The notes beneath the pieces were generated by a model. The model worked only from the letters and a program-made list of their open reading frames with translations. It made no database searches and was not told the DNA's origin. From Saprospiraceae bacterium (GTDB taxonomy: Bacteria > Bacteroidota > Bacteroidia > Chitinophagales > Saprospiraceae): a DNA stretch of 64,000 nucleotides. The number at the start of each line of letters is the position of its first letter. The stretch's first letter is position 1. Location of the stretch: NCBI GenBank assembly GCA_016714985.1, contig JADKBS010000010.1, positions 1-64,000 of the forward strand. Reading direction: 5' to 3'. Positions 8,658 through 17,510 of the stretch are shown piece by piece. A program made the position numbers and the translations under genes.

Positions 8658-8672
8658 GACATCCCAACTATT
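8642..8672. terminator. Terminator hairpin overlapping the optS stop
   Basis: AATAGTTGGGAT (8642-8653) pairs perfectly with ATCCCAACTATT (8661-8672) over a 7-base loop. It ends the four-gene defence operon. The facing gene at 8686 could use it from the other side. Confidence 0.65.
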
Positions 8673-8685
8673 CCCGCAATAATCG

Positions 8686-8925
8686 TCATTGAAGCCAGTT
8701 CAGCACCATTGGCACAATGGAGATGATTAGCCTGCCGACAAGCTTCAACAATTTTATCACGCCCGCCAATTTTTCAGCCACCTCAAAGGTGAACTTCCAT
8801 CTTTTTAGCAGCGTTTTCAATTTGAGCACGAGCTTTTCGTGCTTGTCAGTGTATTTTTTAGGGAGCCAACGGCCAGTGGCTTCCAATGCCAGAAGAAAAA
8901 CAAGCGACGCTATCAATGTTGCCAT
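8686..8925 (-). CDS. Small membrane protein, 79 aa, unknown
   Basis: ATG start at 8923-8925. An N-terminal hydrophobic helix (MATLIASLVFLLALEATG), a strongly basic central helix (KKYTDKHEKLVLKLKTLLKR) and a C-terminal hydrophobic segment (LVGRLIISIVPMVLNWLQ). The layout resembles small membrane toxins or holin-like proteins, but no family is recognised. It converges on the Panoptes operon, so it is not part of that transcript. Confidence 0.45.
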   Translation of the reverse strand: MATLIASLVFLLALEATGRWLPKKYTDKHEKLVLKLKTLLKRWKFTFEVAEKLAGVIKLLKLVGRLIISIVPMVLNWLQ

Positions 8926-9222
8926 GTCTAAGATTTTTGGATTAGGAAATGATGTTTGCGACTACTTCCTTTATCTTTGGGTGGCAGCTTTTTGAACAGG
9001 GAAAAAATATTTTTCGCAAAAGTTGTTCAAAAACGTAACTCCAAACGATACTCTATAAAAAGCAATTCTCGCAGCTCGGCCAACACCCTTAGTCGGCTGC
9101 ACATTTTTTAATTTAAAAATTTAAAATCATGAAAAAAAATCCTTGTTTTTCTATTCTGTTCACCCCCCGCTATTCACCGTAGCGAACTAGATTGGTGAAA
9201 GCGTTTTACTTATCCTTTTTTC

Positions 9223-9738
9223 GTGGATAAGAATTTGCTTACCAAGGTATTCCTAAAGTACCACACCATCTTGCTGGCCACCGCTAGACGCCGCGTTAGG
9301 GATGACCATCAAGCAAAAGACGCAGTTTCAGAGACATATATCAGGTTACTAGAAAATTGGGATAAATTTAGCGAGCTGCACAACGAAATAGATTGTCTTA
9401 AGCTCGCAAAAGTGATTCTCATCTTCGTACTCATTGATGAATATCGAAAAACTGTTAGGGCAAAAAAGTTTGCCGAATCCGAAAGGGTAACTTTAATAAC
9501 TGACGATGAAAATGAAGCCTATGCAAGCGATGCTTCTTTCTTGGTGAATAAAATATTGAGCATGGTGAAACTTACAAAAAAGGAATCCACCATTCTCCAA
9601 TTTGTCATTAAGGGTCTTCCAAACAGGGAAGTAGCAAAGGCGTTGGGTGTTACGCCTGAAGAAGTAGGCAAGTCAAGGTACACTTTGATTCGCAAGTTAC
9701 AGAAGGTGGTGCAAAGGAACCGTATCAAAAGAGACTAA
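9223..9738 (+). CDS. RNA polymerase sigma factor, ECF type
   Basis: 171 aa with the layout of an ECF sigma-70 factor. Region 2 is near residues 15-75 (LLATARRRVRDDHQAKDAVS, TYIRLLENW). A short linker leads to region 4 near 110-165 (LTKKESTILQFVIKGLPNRE, VAKALGVTPEEVGKSRYTLI), with a clear helix-turn-helix. The GTG at 9223 is the only start that keeps the N-terminal helix. An anti-sigma-like small protein lies at 10655, so the pair may control part of the island; what it senses cannot be seen. Confidence 0.75.
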   Translation: MDKNLLTKVFLKYHTILLATARRRVRDDHQAKDAVSETYIRLLENWDKFSELHNEIDCLKLAKVILIFVLIDEYRKTVRAKKFAESERVTLITDDENEAYASDASFLVNKILSMVKLTKKESTILQFVIKGLPNREVAKALGVTPEEVGKSRYTLIRKLQKVVQRNRIKRD

Positions 9739-9992
9739 AAGTATATAAGATACAAGTATACAGTCTAGCTTATGTGCGGCATAAGCATAAAAATTAAACA
9801 AAATGAAAATTGATTCTTCTTAAACAAAATGTTCCACCAAACATTTTCACCCCAGAAATGTACAGGTACTTTTTGGGGATATGACATACAAGAGTCTTTT
9901 GGGGACATAAAAGACTAGAGATAATTTTCTTGATATTAAGTCAGGAATTAACAAAAATTCTTCGTGCATCGGCATAAAATGTAGTAGCTACA

Positions 9993-10570
9993 ATGGGACA
10001 AGTCAAAGCGAAAATGATAACTCGATTAGGAGAGTATTTCGACTTTTCGAGTGTTGATTGCTCTAAGTTTGAAGCAAACAAGAATGTGGCCGTTCTTGAA
10101 GCTAAGACTATTGTTCCCACCAACGAAAGCGATTCCTCCATTTCCCAAAAATTGCACGAAATGGAAACGGAGGAAGGAAATTCTGATTATTGGGATTCTG
10201 TTTATACCAATAGTGCTTCTCGTGAATTGCATTTATCGTTGTTTGAAACGCTTGACCTTGTTAAGGCGTTCTATTCTGACGAAGAACCAGTGACGCTTTC
10301 TGAACATGCTCCATCACTGTGTTCAGATGAAAACATCTTCGACTCATGGGGTTTAATGTCAGAGTCAATGCCCAGTATTGATTACAACGCTATGCGAGTT
10401 GTTCAGTGGGCATTCCTGTTGGAACTATTTACTATTGCTCAGGCGAAGCCCCACATAAGGAATTATTAGGGTTCATCCAACCAAGTTTTTCCAATAGCTA
10501 TTCCGAAATACAAGAATTTCACATTTTAGAAGTAGCAGCTAGATTCTTATTGCCCAGACCAGATACCTAG
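9993..10570 (+). CDS. Hypothetical protein, ~190 aa after correcting one frameshift
   Basis: Not recognised. The first frame reads to SMPSIDYN and then loses coding character. One missing base near 10389 continues it as YASCSVGIPVGTIYYCSGEA, HKELLGFIQPSFSNSYSEIQ and LLPRPDT before a TAG at 10568-10570. The protein is acidic and Ser-rich in the middle. It lies between the ECF sigma gene and the anti-sigma-like gene on the same strand, so it may belong to that regulatory unit. Confidence 0.45.
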
Positions 10571-10654
10571 CTATTTAACAGCGTGATGGAATTTCAAACC
10601 TGCAACATCGGTTGGCCTATCAAATCCAACAAATTTTGGCACTTTTAGCAAAAT

Positions 10655-10903
10655 ATGAAATGCAGCAGCATAAAAATTGAAGAACCCTCTTTTGTGCTTG
10701 ACTATATTTTCGGCGACTTGTCGCCCAAAAAAGAAAGAGAATTTGAACGCTGGATGCAGCAGGACGAAGACCTACAGTTATTTGTAGAGGACGTACTCTT
10801 TATCGCAATCCAAGAAGACCTCTCCAAGCAATCCCTTCTCCAGTTTTTCCAAAAATCCAAGGCTGCGTTCATGGAGAGGTTTACGGGCAGTAACCAGCCT
10901 TGA
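10655..10903 (+). CDS. Small anti-sigma-like protein, 82 aa
   Basis: The segment FVLDYIFGDLSPKKEREFER resembles the N-terminal helical domain of FecR-type and zinc-less anti-sigma factors (a D-Y-x-x-G-x-L-S-P pattern). There is no TM helix or zinc motif, so a cytosolic partner of the upstream ECF sigma factor is the most likely role, by inference. Its 3' end overlaps the convergent E2 gene of the CBASS operon by 23 bp. Confidence 0.5.
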   Translation: MKCSSIKIEEPSFVLDYIFGDLSPKKEREFERWMQQDEDLQLFVEDVLFIAIQEDLSKQSLLQFFQKSKAAFMERFTGSNQP

Positions 10904-11546
10904 GGCTTGCCAAAAGCCTCCCAATCTCCATCGCAAGATACTCCCTCCCAAGCTGCCGAAGCCAAATCACAGTCTGCCGGTGGCACTTCTCGTAAGGTTT
11001 TCCACTGCCACAAAAGCAAGGGCCTTGCTTGCTGGACTTCTCTTTCTTTATAGCGGCATGCAGTGTTTTTACGATTTTTACCCTGTCCGTGGTTTTCAGT
11101 TCCTGTTCATAAAACTGCCAGAACCCTTCCACATCATGCTTGAACTCACCATTAGCGTAGTACCCCTCTATGCGGCGGTGCGTCTGGTTGAATAGGTGTG
11201 GCCGAACATGTTCATGGATAAAGTCCAATACAGTGATACCATTTCTGCAAAGCAGAATTTCCTTGGGAGGGATGGTGATGCAGCAAGAGCCATCTGTATA
11301 GGTGTGCCAATCGGCAATCCTATGAATCTTTCCGCCAATCTCGAACAATTTGGGAAAGCAGTTTGGGAATCCCTGCTGCCACCGTATTTCGATTTCATGG
11401 GATTCCCAAAACCTTCCATCGTCATCCACCACATCGAAGGTGCCTCTGAGGAATTTTTCACCGTTTTCTTCTACTATGGAAAGCTTGGGGTATGCCTCCA
11501 CAGCTGCCCCCAACTGGGACACGAAGGTTTGGTAACTCGTGTTCAT
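10881..11546 (-). CDS. CBASS E2-like protein with C-terminal SEC-C zinc motif
   Basis: 221 aa from the ATG at 11544-11546; the upstream extension lies in the CD-NTase gene. Residues 1-140 fit the bacterial E2 (ubiquitin-conjugating-like) fold of type II-short CBASS: ESHEIEIRWQQGFPNCFP, then IADWHTYTDGSCCI with candidate catalytic Cys88/89, and a VLDFIHEHVRPHLFNQTHRR helix. Residues 175-190 (GPCFCGSGKPYEKCHR) form a SEC-C zinc motif. E2 proteins of this system prime the CD-NTase by conjugation. Start and stop overlap as ATGA with the CD-NTase gene, showing translational coupling. Confidence 0.8.
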   Translation of the reverse strand: MNTSYQTFVSQLGAAVEAYPKLSIVEENGEKFLRGTFDVVDDDGRFWESHEIEIRWQQGFPNCFPKLFEIGGKIHRIADWHTYTDGSCCITIPPKEILLCRNGITVLDFIHEHVRPHLFNQTHRRIEGYYANGEFKHDVEGFWQFYEQELKTTDRVKIVKTLHAAIKKEKSSKQGPCFCGSGKPYEKCHRQTVIWLRQLGREYLAMEIGRLLASLKAGYCP

Positions 11547-12547
11547 GGCCGCCGGGTATCGCAATAGGGACGGGAACCTGCCGCAACACCAGCCAATGAC
11601 TTCGTGGCACTGTTTTGTTCCTCCTCGTCCTTGGCAAGGCTGCAAGGGAACCTGTCGCCAAAATGCTTTTGCCATTTCTCGCAGGCCTTTTTTGGGTTCT
11701 TTTCTTCGAGTGCGGCCTTGGCATCCTCAATCAGGTTTTGCAGACACTCCATGAAATAATCTTTCTGGTTGTAGCTTTCCAGCAAGTTTTCGTCTTTAGG
11801 GGCGGTGGGTCTCAGGCATTGAAATTTGCGCTGCAATTCTGCCTGAATGAGTATCAAGGTCTCCTTGAGCGCAATATCGTCCCTGTCGTGCGAATAATAG
11901 TTGTTGCAAGCCAAGATAGTGAGAATGAAACCACTTGGCATTTTCTTATCTGTCTGCTTGAACCTGCGGTAATCGCTCCAAGCCTTGAGGTATTCACCAA
12001 TCTCCTCAACTGCTCCTTGCCTTTTTACCTTCTCCTCAAACCACTCCACAAATGCTTTGGGGTCGCTGTCAATCCAGCTTTTCGCTTTGTGTGCAAGTTC
12101 AGGAATGTCGTCGTGCTTGAAATAGATGGGCAGGTCGATGTTGTGGCCGTCCGCAAAAATCACCCTTATGCAGGTGTTTTTGTCAACTGGTGGGATGGTG
12201 GTATGCCCATCCACTGCTTCCTTTATCCAGTTGTGGTAGGCCTGAATAGACTTTCTATCCCTTTTTCGCCAAGGAAGTAAATCCCATCGTCCACGTCATA
12301 GTAATATACTTTTCTTGTTTCCCCGTTTTCTTGCGCCTCCTAGGTATCGGTTCTCGACAATAGTGTCCATTGGTAGGGAGCCTTGTAAGTTGAACTTGGG
12401 CGCAATTTCGTAGGGCTTTTGCTCCTTGAAGTACTTCCTTATCTTATCCCGTAGGCTTTTGCGGGATTTCATCAGGCTCTTCCTTTTTGAGTTATTGAGT
12501 CGGATGATAGAGTTGAACTCCGTGAAAATGAGATTACAATTTGCCAT
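11543..12547 (-). CDS. CBASS CD-NTase, DncV-like, with two compensating frame errors
   Basis: Nucleotide second-messenger synthase of the CD-NTase family. The pieces in order are FTEFNSIIRLNNSKRKSLMK; the nucleotide-binding LQGSLPMDTIV (QGS at residues 55-57); YYYDVDDGIYFLGEK with the first two metal-binding Asp; AYHNWIKEAVDGHTTIPP; FADGHNIDLPIYFKHD with the third Asp; then WIDSDPKAFVEWF and LKAWSDYRRF as in DncV. Two breaks separate them: one extra base at the T4 run 12310-12313 and one missing at the T5 run 12262-12266 (plus-strand view). They are compensating, so the ends are in frame. The product is probably a cyclic dinucleotide that activates the adjacent phospholipase. Confidence 0.8.
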
Positions 12548-12565
12548 TCAAAAATGTTTTAAAGA

Positions 12566-13561
12566 TTATAGTGTTTTTTTGAGCGAAGAATGCTTGTGTT
12601 TCCGGGGCTTCTTTCGGTAGATAAGCCCCATATCGTTACCCTTTCCGCACAACAGGTTCAGTGAATGTTGGGAGGAGGCATCCAAGTCAACCAAATGGAT
12701 TTGCTCGTGGGATACCTGGGTACTCGGTATGCGCAGGTATTTGATTTTGATGTCGTTCAATTCGCAAAGGCTGTTCATGACATAGTCCGTGAACTCGTTT
12801 TGCCCATTCATGGAGGTGTCAAACAAATCGCCCCGCCAGTCAATAAAGGCCCGTTGCCTTCTCCAATTGACAGGCTTGCCCTTGGCCAAACTCAGGCTGC
12901 TGACCGAAAGCACCTCGATGGAATCAAACTCTTTACCCTTGCCTACGAAATACCGCAAGGCTTCCATTACTCCGACGAGGGTGGGGTTGTTGGCCCATAC
13001 ACCGCCATCAATGAATTGCTTGTGGTCGTAATAGTCAATCTCGCATACAGGTAAATAGGTGGGCGCTGCGGAGGTGGCCAAGGCGACATCCACGTAAAGC
13101 GCTTTGTTGTCACGGGTGAGCTTCCCCTCTTTGTGGTCAAACTTAAAAATCCAGGGTCGCCCGTCCGTCATGCTATAGGACGGGATGCAGAGCAGGTTGT
13201 GGCTTTCCCCTATTTTTCGGTCGCCAAAGACCTCGCGCAAAACCTCCCGAAGTGCGCTGTCCGAGTATTTGCCCCTAAAAAGGGTTTGGGACAAAGCGCC
13301 TAGCCATTTAAAGCCTTTGGGTTTTTGCGGAAAAATCCGGTGCCCGTGGTTTTTATAGATATTGCTTACCTCGGCGGCTGGTATTTTCAAGGACAAAGCG
13401 AGGGCTATCAGCCCGCCTGTTGACGTGCCACAAATCAGGTCAAAGTAATCGGAAAGCGAACAGTCGAACTGTTCTTCCAGGTGCTCCAAGATGGTCGAAG
13501 AGTAGAGTCCCTTTATTCCCCCTCCGTCTATGGCAAGTATTTTGAATGGTTTGTTTTCCAA
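12566..13561 (-). CDS. capV: CBASS effector: patatin-like phospholipase (CapV)
   Basis: 331 aa. It has the full patatin signature: oxyanion loop IDGGGIKG (about residues 11-18), nucleophile elbow GTSTGG with Ser47, and the dyad Asp185 in FIDGGVWANNP. In CBASS these enzymes degrade the inner membrane after binding a cyclic dinucleotide. It is the first gene of the operon, 18 bp ahead of the CD-NTase. The start is a TTG at 13561; no ATG lies in frame upstream before the conserved core, so the start is either unusual or damaged. Confidence 0.85.
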   Translation of the reverse strand: MENKPFKILAIDGGGIKGLYSSTILEHLEEQFDCSLSDYFDLICGTSTGGLIALALSLKIPAAEVSNIYKNHGHRIFPQKPKGFKWLGALSQTLFRGKYSDSALREVLREVFGDRKIGESHNLLCIPSYSMTDGRPWIFKFDHKEGKLTRDNKALYVDVALATSAAPTYLPVCEIDYYDHKQFIDGGVWANNPTLVGVMEALRYFVGKGKEFDSIEVLSVSSLSLAKGKPVNWRRQRAFIDWRGDLFDTSMNGQNEFTDYVMNSLCELNDIKIKYLRIPSTQVSHEQIHLVDLDASSQHSLNLLCGKGNDMGLIYRKKPRKHKHSSLKKTL

Positions 13562-15035
13562 GGTATAGTATGTTTTGTAGAGATGCGAAACAATTGATTC
13601 GCTTAATAATTATTAGCCTTCTCAAACAAGCCTTTGACTAAGACTTATCTGGTAGTTTTGCAGTTTTCTCAGGTTTAACTTCAGTTGTTTCTTATCTAAA
13701 CTTTGACGACAAAGTAGTTTTTGTACAAAGAATAACAAGAACTCTAAAAGTAGGGCGTGCTTGATTTCGATAATTTTATATTTTTAGCCAATTACATTAA
13801 CAAACTCGCTTTTGACCTCATCAACCTGTATGCCGAATGAAACAATCAGCCCTTTTGGCAGAATTTAGTTTCGTCATCCTGCAAATTCAAATTTGATATG
13901 TGATAAAATGACAGAAGACTGGGTGACAAGGTGGCAGGAGGAGGAGGGAGTAAGGTAAAGGCCTGCAATCCTTTTTAGGCAAGGTAATTAAGTTTGTTAT
14001 TTTCAGACCTTCCTAACACCTCATTCACTATGTAATCATTAGTCTCAGGGGCATCTGCTTGGCATTTCCTCGAATTGGTTCGATGCCACCCTTCCTTTGA
14101 GGTTTTGGCAAATGGATGAAGGACGTCGGACTCCTACCATGCATAATCAACAGTGAGGGCAAAGGCTCTCAGCCTGTACAATCAGGTCATTCACGCTAAC
14201 TGCAACATCCTCCTCAGATAGTACCCCTTTCCACAAATTCTCATCTTCCAGCAATCGCATCAGCGGCGACATAGTTGCCCCATGATTGAAATAGCAGCGC
14301 AGAGAAATCCCGCCCGTGAATTTATTGAGGGTAAACCTGTGCCGTGCTTTGTCTCTGGGCAGATTGCACAAAATATCTTTGAGGCCAACTCGCAAACTGG
14401 ATTCTCTGTGGTTGAAAAGTAGGTGAATAAGGATTGGGAATTTTTCAGGCGGGAAGGTATCGAACTCATGCCTGCTCACTGGTGAGTTTTTTCCAATGTT
14501 GACCAATATTCTTCTTTTGTGCAATTTCGCCTCCGTAGCCGCAATTCAAAAATTGACTTAAACGGTGGAGATTCTCTTGTAAAGTCTTACTAGCTTTGGC
14601 ATACGGGCGCATGGCCGTGGCCGGGATTTGTCATTTGTTTAGACACCTTGTTGATGCACTTAAAAAAGCTACCCATAAGTACGTTTGAACGATGGAGGGG
14701 ACTGACGTACTCATGAAAAATGGTTTGTTATGTAGCGTCGCTCAAAGGCCACAGTACACTATCTGGCCTTCGTCAGGATGTTGCCTTTTTGGGGCAAGGC
14801 GTCTATCGCATCGATGGCATGGTAGCGGAAGAATATGGTTATCCATCCATCAAGTTTTAAAAATGGAGCGGTTGGCGTAGCGGAGGATGAAAGGCATGGG
14901 GAAATGTTCAAAACTTATCTAACAGAAGATTTTGGTAAAGAAGTTTCATCGGTTTAGTTATAAAAATGGGAATTGTAAAGGTATCTAGTATAATGAACAT
15001 TATTCGCACTTGCTTCTATTTCTTTCCCGGTAAAA
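13562..15035. other. 1.5-kb region with little coding evidence
   Basis: AT-rich sequence directly upstream of the CBASS operon (13570-13780) probably holds its promoter. Further right, the only frame longer than 100 codons is the doubtful one at 14147. At 14715-14860 the plus strand reads SGLRQDVAFLGQGVYRIDG for about 45 codons, which looks like a fragment of an unidentified gene. The rest shows no structure I can name. Confidence 0.4.
14147..14524 (-). CDS. Doubtful hypothetical protein, 125 aa
   Basis: An open frame with a plausible C-terminal half (MSPLMRLLEDENLWKGVLSE, DVAVSVNDLIVQAESL) but a mixed N-terminal half rich in His, Arg and Phe. It could be a real island gene, possibly itself frame-damaged like its neighbours, or chance. 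No family is recognised, and nothing around it suggests a role. Confidence 0.25.
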   Translation of the reverse strand: MHKRRILVNIGKNSPVSRHEFDTFPPEKFPILIHLLFNHRESSLRVGLKDILCNLPRDKARHRFTLNKFTGGISLRCYFNHGATMSPLMRLLEDENLWKGVLSEEDVAVSVNDLIVQAESLCPHC

Positions 15036-15068
15036 TTAGGGCGGCACGGACAACGTGCCGCCCTAAAT
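15036..15068. terminator. Strong rho-independent terminator
   Basis: TTAGGGCGGCACG (15036-15048) pairs perfectly with CGTGCCGCCCTAA (15054-15066) over a 5-base loop. It lies just beyond the end of the dehydratase homology on the minus strand. Confidence 0.8.
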
Positions 15069-15076
15069 ATTTAAAT

Positions 15077-16132
15077 TTATAACTTTTTAGAATTCAACAA
15101 TCCAAGGTTCAACTCAAGCAAAAAGGAGGGGTCAATGTGGATGTTAATCAAACTCTGAATATGCCCAATAGAAAGCCAGACATCATTTTTAGAAGAATTG
15201 TACGAAAAACCTGAATGAACCTGATGGGCGTCATAATAACAAGGTAGGGTTCGATATCAGTGTGGCAAATGGCATAGTAATCACCAAATTCGACAGTTCT
15301 GGGAGCCTCGGCCTCAGCTTATCATTTCTTCGAACAACCTTTCACCCAGGGCGCAATCCAATCACCTTTTTTGTCTACACTGTGGCCCCACCGCAGTGGC
15401 AACATCCGTAATTCGGTACGAGGGAAGTTTTGGAATTAGGACTTCACCGCCTAGTGCGTTCTTAGCAGTAAAAATGACAACATCAACAGCTTCATCAAGG
15501 GTGATACTAAAGCGAGACATATTGATGTCAGTAATTCCAAGTTCGCCTTTCCCTTTGTCTTTTAGAAACCGAGGAATTACACTTCCACTTGAGCCAAAGA
15601 CATTTCCGTACCTTATGGCCGAGACCAACAGCCCATTTCCATTGCTCTGAAGCAGAATCTTTTCTGCCATCCCTTTTGAATATCCATATGCACTGGAAGG
15701 CGCAGTGGCCTTATCGGTAGAAATACCGACAATTCTTTTGACCCCAACTTGCTTTGCCGCCTTGACCACATTCAATGTACCATCTATATTGACCCGCAGG
15801 CATTCACTAGGATTTCGCTCGCATACGTCTACATGCTTCATAGCAGCAGCATGAATGATAATATCCACATCATAATATTTACATGCAATCTGTAGTGAAT
15901 CGAGGTTGCAAATATCTCCGATGACGAAGTGTACATTGGGGTAAACGGATTGTGGGTACTCTTGCGCCATCTGCTGTTGCTTTTCCTCTCCACGGGAAAA
16001 GACTACGATGCGAACCGTAGAGTTAGCTTGTGTTAGCCGCTGCACGATACCCTTTCCAAGGGAGCCAGTCCCTCCCGTAATTAAGTACGAATGTCCTATA
16101 AAGCCAAAATTTAAGTTTAGAGGATTTTTCAT
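15077..16132 (-). pseudogene. PseB/CapD-type NDP-sugar 4,6-dehydratase, multiply frameshifted 3' third
   Basis: Extended short-chain dehydrogenase acting on UDP-sugars in surface polysaccharide synthesis. The first 250 codons are intact: YLITGGTGSLGKGIVQRL (NAD-binding), IIHAAAMKHVDVCERNPSEC, VGISTDKATAPSSAYGYSKG with the catalytic Thr and Tyr-x-x-x-Lys, and AIRYGNVFGSSGSVIP. A stop at 15362 truncates it. The expected tail is still readable in other frames (GERLFEEMIS, APRTVEFGDYYAI, SGFSYNSSKNDVWLSIGHIQ) down to a TAA at 15077-15079. With at least three frame changes in 300 bp this is either a true pseudogene or a badly called stretch. Confidence 0.75.
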
Positions 16133-16156
16133 AGAAGAATATTTAATACGTTAAGT

Positions 16157-16282
16157 TTAGTGTTGGAATCTTACAAAGCCGTTTTTTGAAAATAGGCCAG
16201 TTGCCTTCTGATAATAGTCTGAGGCATTTTCAGAGGTTTCTGCGATTGCTCTAAGTTGGATACAAACCTCTTGAAATTTCAT
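16157..16282 (-). CDS. Small hypothetical protein, 41 aa
   Basis: Frame starting MKFQEVCIQLRAIAETSENA and ending KNGFVRFQH. Its ATG overlaps the stop of the preceding 67-aa frame as ATGA, a hallmark of coupled genes, and it ends 25 bp before the dehydratase start. It could also be the displaced 3' end of the 67-aa gene if that gene carries a frame error. No family recognised. Confidence 0.35.
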   Translation of the reverse strand: MKFQEVCIQLRAIAETSENASDYYQKATGLFSKNGFVRFQH

Positions 16283-16482
16283 TTCGGCACTTGGCTGGCG
16301 CCTCCTTCAAAGAAGAAGCGCTTTTGCTGTGTGCCCCAAACAAAAGTTGCGATGTAAACTTTTGAGGTTTGAGTTTCTAAGGTGATGTTAGCCGCACAAT
16401 GAGTGTTTGGCGGGAAATTCACCGATGGCTGCTTCGTAGAAGATTCAAGTTTCATTTTAAGCAATTTTGTAAAGTCAAACAA
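16279..16482 (-). CDS. Small hypothetical protein, 67 aa
   Basis: Reads MFDFTKLLKMKLESSTKQPS and then a beta-like second half (NITLETQTSKVYIATFVWGT). It is the first of three closely spaced minus-strand frames leading into the dehydratase gene. A better start may be the internal Met at residue 10. Function unknown. Confidence 0.35.
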   Translation of the reverse strand: MFDFTKLLKMKLESSTKQPSVNFPPNTHCAANITLETQTSKVYIATFVWGTQQKRFFFEGGASQVPK

Positions 16483-16615
16483 AAATATAACTTACTCTCC
16501 TAAAATGCTTAAAAAAATACAAAATAGAATACTTTTTCTGCTAATAGAATACTATTGTTTTAAAAAAATCGTTTCACGAAATAATTAACTATCTTTGCCC
16601 GCCGAATTTGAAAGC

Positions 16616-17113
16616 ATGAAAGAAATAGAAAAAAAGAAATTCGTATTAGAATACGGAAAGCCCTTGAAGGGTCATGACTTTGACCATGTGGCAAAATGGA
16701 TAACAAACTCCGGTGAGCTTCCACTCATTTCGAGTGCTAAAGAGTGTTTCCTTGCGCCAAATGAGATTATGACATGGCTTAACGACGCATTTGAATACGC
16801 AGTAGTAAGTTTCGGGGATGAAATTGTTGGAATAGCAACTCTTACCACAAAAGAAGCAGACATTCCGAATGATTCGATTGAAATCTGCCACTGCATAGTG
16901 CAACCCATTTATCGAAGGTTATACAATGGTTCAAAAATAATCTTAGAGCTAACAGCGTGTGCCAAGAAAGCTGGATATAGGAAAGTAGTAGGTCGAGTCG
17001 CCGTCGCCAATCGTGTGGGTTACCAATTCTTGGAGTTTCAAAACTGGAAGGAAACGCCTGATTCAAATTACAGTAATGACACAAGTGTAATTTGGCTTGA
17101 AAAAACATTTTGA
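16616..17113 (+). CDS. GNAT-family N-acetyltransferase-like protein
   Basis: 165 aa from the ATG at 16616. A central strand pair (YAVVSFGDEIVGIATLTTKE) and the following CHCIVQPIYRRLYNGSKIIL segment fit the GNAT acetyl-CoA fold (motif A region, with QPIYRRLYNGSKI in place of the canonical Q/RxxGxG/A). The helix ELTACAKKAGYRKVVGRVA and a final strand with FQNW complete it. The acceptor is unknown. It is the first of four closely spaced plus-strand genes, 4 bp before an HTH regulator. Confidence 0.6.
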   Translation: MKEIEKKKFVLEYGKPLKGHDFDHVAKWITNSGELPLISSAKECFLAPNEIMTWLNDAFEYAVVSFGDEIVGIATLTTKEADIPNDSIEICHCIVQPIYRRLYNGSKIILELTACAKKAGYRKVVGRVAVANRVGYQFLEFQNWKETPDSNYSNDTSVIWLEKTF

Positions 17114-17117
17114 ATAT

Positions 17118-17510
17118 ATGGCTATCAATTTTAGCGACCTGCTTCGTGACTACAGAAATGAATTAGGCCTTACTTTTGACAAGTTGGGCCTAATCACCGG
17201 TCTGTCGAAGCAGTACTTACACAACTTACAAAACTACACACTAAAAAGCCTTTCGCTTGAAAAGCTTAAAGACGTAGTTTTGTTATTAAGTCAGAAGGAA
17301 ATTTTTAGTGAACAAGAAAAATACATCCTAGAATTCAAGGATAGGACAATTGAGAAGAAAAGCGGAAGACGAAAAAAAGGAGAGGGCAGTCCAAGCTATT
17401 TTGACAAATATGGATTTCCCAAACCAGAAGATTTAGATTTAACTAAATTTATAAAACTTCTTTTTACTTCTACAGGGTTAAATATATATGAAAAAATTTC
17501 ATGTCTTTAG
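17118..17510 (+). CDS. XRE-like helix-turn-helix protein
   Basis: 130 aa from the ATG at 17118. The first 60 residues form an XRE-type helix-turn-helix (LLRDYRNELGLTFDKLGLIT, LSKQYLHNLQNYTLKSLSLE). A charged linker (EKKSGRRKKGEGSPSYFDKY) and a short C-terminal helix follow. It lies 4 bp after the GNAT gene and overlaps the next ATG by 10 bp. It is probably the local regulator or a DNA-binding partner of the unknown protein encoded next. Confidence 0.6.
   Translation: MAINFSDLLRDYRNELGLTFDKLGLITGLSKQYLHNLQNYTLKSLSLEKLKDVVLLLSQKEIFSEQEKYILEFKDRTIEKKSGRRKKGEGSPSYFDKYGFPKPEDLDLTKFIKLLFTSTGLNIYEKISCL

Noticed and set aside
9129..9182. 17-codon frame MKKNPCFSILFTPRYSP before the ECF sigma gene, a possible leader peptide
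   Set aside because: Too short to support without conservation; no attenuator structure is visible.
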